Below the pieces are notes generated by a model. The model was given only the letters and a program-made list of their open reading frames with translations, did not search any database and had not been told where the DNA came from. From Abiotrophia sp938010525 (GTDB lineage Bacteria > Bacillota > Bacilli > Lactobacillales > Aerococcaceae): a stretch of DNA of 64,000 bases. The DNA lies in the NCBI RefSeq assembly GCF_938010525.1, contig NZ_CALLVK010000004.1, forward strand, positions 1-64,000, given 5' to 3'. A program made the translations under genes and the position numbers. Of this stretch, positions 58,562 through 64,000 are shown in pieces (the first letter of the stretch is position 1; each line of letters opens with the position of its first letter).

Positions 58562-59755
58562 ATGTCAAAAACAATGGCGATTAACGCTGGTTCTTCAAGC
58601 TTGAAGTTCCAATTAATTGAAATGCCACAAGAAACGGTAGTTGCAAAAGGTTTGGTAGAGCGGATTGGTTTGGATAACTCAATCTTTGCGATCGAGTATG
58701 GCGACGACCAAAAATTTGAACTTGTAGAAGAGATTGCGACCCACGACCGGGCAGTTGAACTCTTATTCGAACACTTAACCGAATTAGGGATTGTTAAAGA
58801 CTACCACGAAATCACTGGGGCTGGTCATCGTGTCGTAGCAGGGGGCGAACTCTTCAAGGAATCTGCCTTAATCAATGATGAGGTCATCCAACAAGTGGCT
58901 GACTTAGGCGAATTTGCACCGCTCCACAACCCAGCGGAAGCTGCGGTAATGCGCGCCTTCAAAGAACGCTTACCAGAAATCACCATGGCAGCTGTCTTCG
59001 ATACTTCTTTCCATACAACCATGCCAGCGGTTAACTACCTCTACAGCTTACCATACGAGTACTATGAAAAATTCAAGGCTCGTAAATACGGGGCGCACGG
59101 GACTAGCCACCACTACGTAGCACGTCGTGCAGCTGAAATGATGGGCAAAGACATCAAAGACCTCAAGATTATTACCTGCCACTTAGGGAATGGGGCTTCT
59201 ATCACCGCTGTAGACGGCGGAATCTCTGTTGATACTTCTATGGGCTTCACACCATTAGCAGGTTTAACCATGGGGACTCGTACTGGGGATATCGACGCAT
59301 CCTTAGTAGCCTTCGTTATGCAAAAATTAGGCATTAGCGATGTAGCTGAAATGGTTAACATCCTTAACAAGAAGTCAGGTCTCTTAGGGATCTCTGGCGT
59401 ATCAAGCGATATGCGTGACATCTTATCAGCAGCTAGTGAAGGCAACGAACGTGCCCAATTAGCTCATGATATCTTCGTCAACCGTATCCAAAAATACATT
59501 GGTCAATACATTGCGGTTATGAACGGGGTAGATGCCATTGTCTTCACTGCTGGGATTGGGGAGAACTCTATCCAAATCCGTGAGGAAGTCATCAAAGGCA
59601 TCACTGTTTTCGGCTGTGACATTGATACTGAACGTAACAACACGCGTAAAGAAGCCATCATCTCACCAGAAGGTGCTAAGGTTACCGTCCTTAACGTACC
59701 AACTAACGAAGAAATGGAAATCGCTCGCGAAGTTGAGCGCCTAAAACAAGCATAA
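58562..59755 (+). CDS. ackA: Acetate kinase
   Basis: A 397-residue acetate kinase making ATP and acetate from acetyl-phosphate, a main energy step of fermentative metabolism. Signature 1 AINAGSSSLKFQL at the start and signature 2 KYGAHGTSHHYVA near 178 are intact, with HLGNGAS and the C-terminal FTAGIGENS block. Codon bias suggests high expression. It is monocistronic, away from its usual place behind comG. Confidence 0.96.
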   Translation: MSKTMAINAGSSSLKFQLIEMPQETVVAKGLVERIGLDNSIFAIEYGDDQKFELVEEIATHDRAVELLFEHLTELGIVKDYHEITGAGHRVVAGGELFKESALINDEVIQQVADLGEFAPLHNPAEAAVMRAFKERLPEITMAAVFDTSFHTTMPAVNYLYSLPYEYYEKFKARKYGAHGTSHHYVARRAAEMMGKDIKDLKIITCHLGNGASITAVDGGISVDTSMGFTPLAGLTMGTRTGDIDASLVAFVMQKLGISDVAEMVNILNKKSGLLGISGVSSDMRDILSAASEGNERAQLAHDIFVNRIQKYIGQYIAVMNGVDAIVFTAGIGENSIQIREEVIKGITVFGCDIDTERNNTRKEAIISPEGAKVTVLNVPTNEEMEIAREVERLKQA

Positions 59756-59767
59756 TAAGAGCATGAC

Positions 59768-59799
59768 AAGGACTGGGACAGGGTGCCCAGTCCTTTTTT
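59768..59799 (+). terminator. Terminator of ackA
   Basis: A perfect 10-bp stem (59768-59777 with 59786-59795) and T6. Confidence 0.92.
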
Positions 59800-59872
59800 G
59801 ACACCATATCAGCAGGCAATTTATCAGTTTTTATGATACCGATATCAATCGTAAATCTTTCCCTTTATGAGC

Positions 59873-59901
59873 TTTACTTTTAGACTTGAAAACGCTAATA
59901 T
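59873..59901 (+). promoter_or_regulatory. Promoter and cre site of the PTS IICB gene
   Basis: TTTACT (59873-59878), a 17-bp spacer, then TAATAT (59896-59901). TGAAAACGCTAATA (59887-59900) matches the CcpA consensus TGWAANCGNTNWCA at 13 of 14 positions and covers the -10, so glucose repression is likely. Confidence 0.65.
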
Positions 59902-59916
59902 ATAAGTGTAAGTACG

Positions 59917-59975
59917 TGTTGGAATCTTCATGTCATTATTATTGATTGTCACTTTGCCAACTTGAGATTCCGACA
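59917..59975 (+). other. Leader hairpin of the IICB mRNA
   Basis: An 11-bp stem (59917-59927 with 59965-59975, one G-T) with a 37-nt loop. There is no T run, so it is not a plain terminator or a classical GlcT/LicT antiterminator target. Confidence 0.55.
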
Positions 59976-60027
59976 ACATGTGCGAAGGGTAGAGAGACAA
60001 TTAGCACTTATAGAAAGGAGACACAAG

Positions 60028-61668
60028 ATGAAAAAATTCTTGAGTTTTGAGTTCTGGCAAAAGTTCGGTAAAGCCCTCATGGTCGTTATTGCCGTTATGC
60101 CAGCAGCTGGTCTTATGATCAGTATCGGGAAAACCTTAGCGATTAGCTTTGGGTCTATTCCATTTTTAGTTACTACCGGTGGTGTCTTAGAAAACATCGG
60201 TTGGGCAATCATTGTTAACTTGCACATTCTCTTCGCGCTTGCGATCGGGGGGAACTGGGCTAAGGACCGTGCGGGCGGTGCCTTCGCAGCAGGTTTGGCC
60301 TTCATCCTCATTAACCGTATTACGGGTGCAGTCTTCAACGTGAGCGACAAGATGCTCTTAGATGAAGCTTCTACCACCCATACCTTGTTTGGTACCCCAA
60401 TCATGGTTAAAGGTTTCTTCACCAGCGTGTTGGGTGCACCTGCACTTAACATGGGGGTATTCGTTGGGATTATCTCAGGTTTCTTAGGGGCTAACGCCTA
60501 CAACAAGTACTACAACTTCCGTAAGTTGCCTGATGCCTTGGCCTTCTTCAACGGGAAACGTTTCGTACCGTTTGTTATTATCTTATGGTCAGTGATTACT
60601 TCTTTAGTAATGGCAGTTGTATGGCCATTTATCCAAATCGGGATTAACAACTTTGGTCTCTGGATTGCAACTTCGCAAGACTCTGCACCAATTGTTTCAC
60701 CATTTGTCTTCGGGACCTTGGAGCGTCTGCTCTTACCATTCGGTCTCCACCACATGTTAACAATCCCAATCAACTACACCGACTTAGGTGGGGTTTACCA
60801 AATCCTGTCTGGTGACAAGATTGGTGAAATCGTTCGCGGTCAAGACCCACTCTGGTTAGCATGGGCATCTGACTTAGCTCACTTCCGCAACATTGGCGAC
60901 ATGTCTCAAGTCGACTACATCTTGAAGAACTGGACTCCAGCTCGTTTCAAAGTAGGTCAAATGATTGGTTCTATGGGGACCCTCATGGGCTTGGCTTACG
61001 CTATGTACCGCAATGTGGACAAGGATAAAATGGCTGAATACCGCACCATGTTTATCTCTATCTGCTTGGCTGTCTTCTTAACAGGGGTAACCGAGCCAAT
61101 CGAGTTCCTCTTCATGTTCGCCGCAATGCCATTATACTTGGTATATTCAGTGGTTCAAGGGGCATCCTTCGCTATGGCAGATATCTGGCCATTACGTGTT
61201 CACTCCTTCGGTTCTATCGAGCTCTTAACTCGTACACCAATGACTATTCAAGCAGGCTTGGCTATGGACTTAGTTCGCTTTGTCATCACGACTGTAGCCT
61301 TTGCGGTGATTATGTACTTCATTGCTGACTTCATGATTAAGAAGTTTAACTTTGCAACTCCAGGCCGTAACGGTAACTACGATTCCGGTACAACTGACAG
61401 CAAAGATTCAGGTGAAGCAAAACCAGCTGATGAACAAGTAACCACCATCATTGAACTTTTAGGTGGTCGCGAAAACATCGTGGATGTTGACGCCTGCATG
61501 ACCCGTCTACGTGTCTCTGTTAAGGATCAAAGCAAGGTTGGTTCTGAAGAAGCTTGGAAGAAAGCTGGTGCTATGGGCTTAGTCCTCAAAGACACTGGGG
61601 TACAAGCTATCTACGGTCCAAAAGCCGATGTCCTCAAATCAGACATCCAAGACGCTTTAAGTCATTAA
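60028..61668 (+). CDS. PTS IICB component, glucose/maltose family
   Basis: A 546-residue membrane protein. The EIIC domain (about 1-440) has the Glc-family segments LLPFGLHHMLTIPI and GVTEPIEFLFMF. A charged linker leads to the EIIB domain with phosphocysteine Cys490 in DACMTRLR. The IIA domain often fused in streptococcal relatives is absent, so IIA must come from another protein. The next gene is MapP-like, which suggests maltose as substrate (maltose-6'-phosphate route of enterococci); glucose remains possible. I chose ATG 60028 because AAAGGAG precedes it. Confidence 0.85.
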   Translation: MKKFLSFEFWQKFGKALMVVIAVMPAAGLMISIGKTLAISFGSIPFLVTTGGVLENIGWAIIVNLHILFALAIGGNWAKDRAGGAFAAGLAFILINRITGAVFNVSDKMLLDEASTTHTLFGTPIMVKGFFTSVLGAPALNMGVFVGIISGFLGANAYNKYYNFRKLPDALAFFNGKRFVPFVIILWSVITSLVMAVVWPFIQIGINNFGLWIATSQDSAPIVSPFVFGTLERLLLPFGLHHMLTIPINYTDLGGVYQILSGDKIGEIVRGQDPLWLAWASDLAHFRNIGDMSQVDYILKNWTPARFKVGQMIGSMGTLMGLAYAMYRNVDKDKMAEYRTMFISICLAVFLTGVTEPIEFLFMFAAMPLYLVYSVVQGASFAMADIWPLRVHSFGSIELLTRTPMTIQAGLAMDLVRFVITTVAFAVIMYFIADFMIKKFNFATPGRNGNYDSGTTDSKDSGEAKPADEQVTTIIELLGGRENIVDVDACMTRLRVSVKDQSKVGSEEAWKKAGAMGLVLKDTGVQAIYGPKADVLKSDIQDALSH

Positions 61669-61676
61669 TCATTTCA

Positions 61677-61719
61677 AAAGGTTGAAAGAGTGGCTCGCAC
61701 CACTCTTTGACCTTTTTTT
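61677..61719 (+). terminator. Strong terminator between IICB and the phosphatase gene
   Basis: A bulged stem of about 15 bp (AAAGGT..AAAGAGTGG with CCACTCTTT..ACCTTT) and T7. Confidence 0.9.
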
Positions 61720-61734
61720 CATAGGAGGTAAATT

Positions 61735-62571
61735 ATGAAATTATTGGACCTCAATACCCATAGTTGGATTGAAGTAGAGCAGGAGCGCAAGCTAGGGGAG
61801 TTGATTGACTTTATTCTGGCAGGCGATTATGACCTGATTACCCTTCAAGAAGTCAATCAAACCATGACGGCGCCTCTCTGGGAGCCAGATGCTTACTTCT
61901 GTCCGGTGGCTAAGCAACGTTCCATTAAGGAAGATAACTTTGCCCGTCTCTTAGTAGAAGGCTTGCGCCAAGCTGGCAAGGCCTACTACTGGGCCTGGGC
62001 AGATGCCCACATTGGCTTTGATCGCTATGATGAGGGTGTGGCCATCTTGTCTAAAGAGCCAATGCAGCCAGACGCTTATTGGGTTTCTGCCATCCAAGAT
62101 CGGACGGACTATCACACCCGAGTCCTCTTACGGGCGCAAACCCAGATTGGGGAGCGATCCCTGCAAGTGGCTAGTGGCCATTTCTCCTGGTGGGATCCTG
62201 ACAGTGATATTAGCTTTGGCTATGAATGGAAGAAGACGGAAACCATCCTACGTGGACATGCTGAGTTGCCATTGATTTTGATGGGTGACTTCAACAATCC
62301 GGCTGGCAAGCGCCAGGAAGGCTATGATTTGATTGTTGCCAGTGACCTTAAGCTCCAGGATGCTTTCCTAGTGGCTAAGGAAAAAGAAGGCGAGTTCACT
62401 GTCGAGAAAGCCATTGACGGCTGGGAAGGCAATGTGGACCAACTGCGAATTGACTTGGCCTTCTTAAGCCAAGACTTTGTGGTCGACAGCTACCGAGTTG
62501 TCTTAGACGGCCAACGGGGGCCACTTGTCAGTGACCACTTTGGTTTGGAAATTATCGCCCACTGGGCATAA
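61735..62571 (+). CDS. MapP-like phosphatase (endonuclease/exonuclease/phosphatase family)
   Basis: A 278-residue EEP-fold enzyme. The catalytic blocks are intact: ITLQEVNQ (metal Glu), GHFSWW, MGDFNNP and SDHFGLEI (catalytic His). In Enterococcus faecalis a protein of this family, encoded next to the maltose PTS, is the maltose-6'-phosphate phosphatase MapP. The same neighbourhood here supports that role. Released maltose could then go to the GH13 enzymes or phosphorylases. The AGGAGGT ribosome site is strong. A terminator upstream means it depends on read-through or an unseen promoter. Confidence 0.82.
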   Translation: MKLLDLNTHSWIEVEQERKLGELIDFILAGDYDLITLQEVNQTMTAPLWEPDAYFCPVAKQRSIKEDNFARLLVEGLRQAGKAYYWAWADAHIGFDRYDEGVAILSKEPMQPDAYWVSAIQDRTDYHTRVLLRAQTQIGERSLQVASGHFSWWDPDSDISFGYEWKKTETILRGHAELPLILMGDFNNPAGKRQEGYDLIVASDLKLQDAFLVAKEKEGEFTVEKAIDGWEGNVDQLRIDLAFLSQDFVVDSYRVVLDGQRGPLVSDHFGLEIIAHWA

Positions 62572-62578
62572 AAATAAG

Positions 62579-62616
62579 AGAGAGGCTGAGATTCTTTGAA
62601 TCTGGTCTCTTTTTTG
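62579..62616 (+). terminator. Terminator after the MapP-like gene
   Basis: An imperfect hairpin (AGAG..AGATT with AATCT..CTCT) and T6. Confidence 0.8.
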
Positions 62617-62629
62617 TTTTGCTTCTGAG

Positions 62630-63018
62630 GAAAGGCAAGAGTCAGGCCGTAAACCTGGCAAAAGGGCCGAAAACTGGGGAGAAGCCAAGAGCTAGTGGTC
62701 CACTTTAAAGAGTGGACCACTAGCTCGGCCGGAAACTAGGAAAAAGGCCGGAAACCGGGAGAAAGTCAAGAGCCAGTGGCCCACTTTGAAGAGTGGACCA
62801 CTAGCTCGGTCAGAAACCGGGAAAAAGGGCCGAAAACCGGGAGAAAGTCAGGAGCCAGTGGTCCACTTTGAAGAGTGGACCACTAGCTCGGCCAGAAACC
62901 GTGAAAAGGCCCGAAAACCGGGGGAAAGTCAGGAGCCAGTGGTCCACTTTGGAGAGTGGACCACTAGCTGGGTCAGAAGCCGGGAAAAAGGCCTGAAAAC
63001 TAGAGAAAAGCCAGAAAC
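62630..63018. repeat. Array of four palindromic hairpins, 81-82 bp period
   Basis: Four 36-nt palindromes at 62690-62725, 62771-62806, 62853-62888 and 62934-62969. Each has arms of 15 nt built around AGTGG(T/C)CCACT and a 6-nt loop (TTAAAG, TTGAAG or TTGGAG). They are separated by similar 45-47 bp A/G-rich linkers (AAACCGGGAAAAAGG type), with linker copies also flanking both ends. The only long frame through it is a repeat by-product, with no ribosome site. No T runs follow the stems. Confidence 0.9.
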
Positions 63019-63026
63019 TTCACCCA

Positions 63027-63059
63027 ACAAAAAAGCGGCCGGCAATGCCGGTCGCTTTT
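63027..63059 (-). terminator. Terminator of the minus-strand secreted-protein gene
   Basis: A 13-bp stem (63031-63043 with 63047-63059, one wobble) and a T run on the minus strand. Confidence 0.9.
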
Positions 63060-63062
63060 GAC

Positions 63063-63725
63063 TTATTTAGTAGGTGACCAAGTCTTGATAACTGGCTCCA
63101 CTTGGTTCTTGATGAAGGCGTCATCTGTGATATAAGAAACGACTGATATGACATAATATTTATCTTTTTGGTCATTTGGTGCGAAGACATAGTAGACGAT
63201 TTGGCTGGATAAGTCGGGATTATCGTTTGGCCCATATTTTGCCTGAATCCTGATGGCTTCATCAGCAAAAGGCAATTTAGTCTTGGTAATTTCGATAAAG
63301 TATGGGGTCAGAGTGGAATTAACATGGGACACCTTGTCCAAAGCATGTAGCTCCACGTCACTGGATTTTTTCATGAATGAAATCAGGTCTTCACGGTTAT
63401 AAGGATCTAATTGCTCAAGGGTGACCACGACATCTTCGTTATTGCGGTCATATTGAAGCAGTCTACCTTCATATTCCTCCTTGTATTTAGTCAACTCTTT
63501 AAAATCTTCTGGCACATTGACCCAACCTGTTAGATCGCTCCCAACACGTTGGGATTTGCCTTCATTGTAAACTTCTTTCTTGGCTTCTTCGCGCAGCTTA
63601 GAGATAGACTCAACGGAAGAAGTGTTGTCCTGCTGACTTTGTTCTTCGGCTAAGATAGTAGTTGGCGCTAAGCTAGTAGCCAAAGCCAAACTTAAGAGGA
63701 CGCTTTTCAATAATTTTTTAGTCAT
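63063..63725 (-). CDS. Secreted protein of unknown function
   Basis: A 220-residue protein. The signal peptide (cleavage near ILA-EE, no cysteine) resembles those of the PepSY and Ser-linker proteins (SLAPT motif). A Ser/Gln/Asn linker leads to an alpha/beta domain ending in a helix ..EPVIKTW. The plan recalls PsbP-like or LpqN-type secreted domains, but I make no family call. ATG 63725 is preferred over the ATG three codons upstream, which lies in the AAAGGA ribosome site. Confidence 0.7.
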   Translation of the reverse strand: MTKKLLKSVLLSLALATSLAPTTILAEEQSQQDNTSSVESISKLREEAKKEVYNEGKSQRVGSDLTGWVNVPEDFKELTKYKEEYEGRLLQYDRNNEDVVVTLEQLDPYNREDLISFMKKSSDVELHALDKVSHVNSTLTPYFIEITKTKLPFADEAIRIQAKYGPNDNPDLSSQIVYYVFAPNDQKDKYYVISVVSYITDDAFIKNQVEPVIKTWSPTK

Positions 63726-63742
63726 GTGATTCATCCTTTCTA

Positions 63743-64000
63743 CTAGTTGGCTGGCTTAGCTTGCCATTTTTCTAAGTGCTTAACTAAGTTTTTAAGGGAT
63801 TCTTCATTAGAGCTGAAGAAGGTCAAGCGCACGATACGGTTGGCATCATCAGGATGGGCGAAGTCAATGATGACGGACCGGCTATCATCTGATTTGGTCA
63901 CATCAATTTGATAAACATAACCAAAAGGTTTGCCTAGGTTAACAGGGACAGTTGTTACCTTTTTGCCATGGGCTTTGAAGGCGTAGACGGACATGTCATT
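63743..64000 (-). CDS. Unknown protein, C-terminal part (cut by window edge)
   Basis: The frame is open to the end of the window and the visible methionine (63994) has no ribosome site, so the gene very likely starts outside. The visible 85 residues are alpha/beta and end in an amphipathic helix (SLKNLVKHLEKWQ) like the end of the next gene downstream. The two may be related members of one operon, with 17 nt between them. Function unknown. Confidence 0.6.
   Translation of the reverse strand, partial: NDMSVYAFKAHGKKVTTVPVNLGKPFGYVYQIDVTKSDDSRSVIIDFAHPDDANRIVRLTFFSSNEESLKNLVKHLEKWQAKPAN

Noticed and set aside
62630..63018. CRISPR array
   Set aside because: The 36-nt units are long perfect palindromes and the spacers between them are themselves repeats, with no cas genes nearby.
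62786..63061. Open frame of 91 codons through the hairpin array
   Set aside because: The 81-82 bp period is close to 27 codons and keeps the frame open; there is no ribosome site, no sensible domain, and the peptide only mirrors the repeats.

Overview
The window looks like chromosome of a low-GC Gram-positive bacterium of the order Lactobacillales. The signs are AGGAGG-type ribosome sites, sigma-A promoters, LPXTG/YSIRK cell-wall proteins, a ComG pseudopilus operon, several PTS systems, a BceRSAB-type module and a GlgBCDAP operon. An Aerococcaceae-like genus (Abiotrophia, Aerococcus or Facklamia types) is my best guess; this is inference, since no rRNA or marker gene settles it. I see no insertion sequence, prophage or CRISPR array.

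Layout. 1-3820: the 3' end of a repeat-rich LPXTG protein, then small secreted or unknown genes (a CpXC zinc-ribbon protein, a PepSY protein and a 50-residue orphan). 3987-12254: alpha-glucan use, with neopullulanase, a second GH13 enzyme, the maltodextrin ABC transporter malEFG without its ATPase, a DUF1189 protein and a YaiI/YqxD protein. 12324-18922: L-ascorbate catabolism (DeoR-type repressor facing ulaG-C-A-B-D-E-F). 19033-23302: two tandem secreted paralogues, tRNA-Arg(CCG), a HIT protein, PrsA and a Gx transporter. 23521-27891: the comGA-GG competence operon. About 27888-28073 on the minus strand: a strong candidate for a free-standing structured RNA with its own promoter and terminator. 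28161-33542: glyoxalase, cytidine deaminase and a second Ula-type PTS cluster (PRD regulator, IIA, IIB, IIC, SIS protein). 33841-43429: a phosphodiesterase-like protein and the glycogen operon glgB-C-D-A-P. 43803-50054: a 2083-residue CshA-like fibrillar adhesin. 50125-51629: a lone trpB behind a Trp-codon leader peptide and a multi-helix attenuator. 51680-56480: a BceRS/BceAB-like module plus a tiny membrane protein. 56730-58366: a cold shock protein, CrcB and a duplicated-domain secreted protein. 58562-62571: ackA, a glucose/maltose-family PTS IICB and a MapP-like phosphatase. 62630-63018: four tandem 36-nt hairpins with an 81-82 bp period. 63063-64000: two secreted or unknown genes on the minus strand, the last cut by the window edge.

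How the parts fit. Most of the window is carbohydrate economy: maltodextrin and maltose are taken up by an ABC transporter and a PTS, trimmed by GH13 enzymes, and stored or recovered as glycogen. CcpA-type (cre-like) sites lie on the glg and IICB promoters. Two Ula-type PTS clusters extend the range to ascorbate and one unknown substrate.

Two themes recur. First, proteins that are usually lipoproteins (MalE, PrsA, PepSY and other Ser-rich secreted proteins) have signal peptides with no lipobox cysteine. Second, RNA-level control is prominent, with the trp leader, intercistronic hairpins in mal, ula and glg, and the candidate ncRNA.
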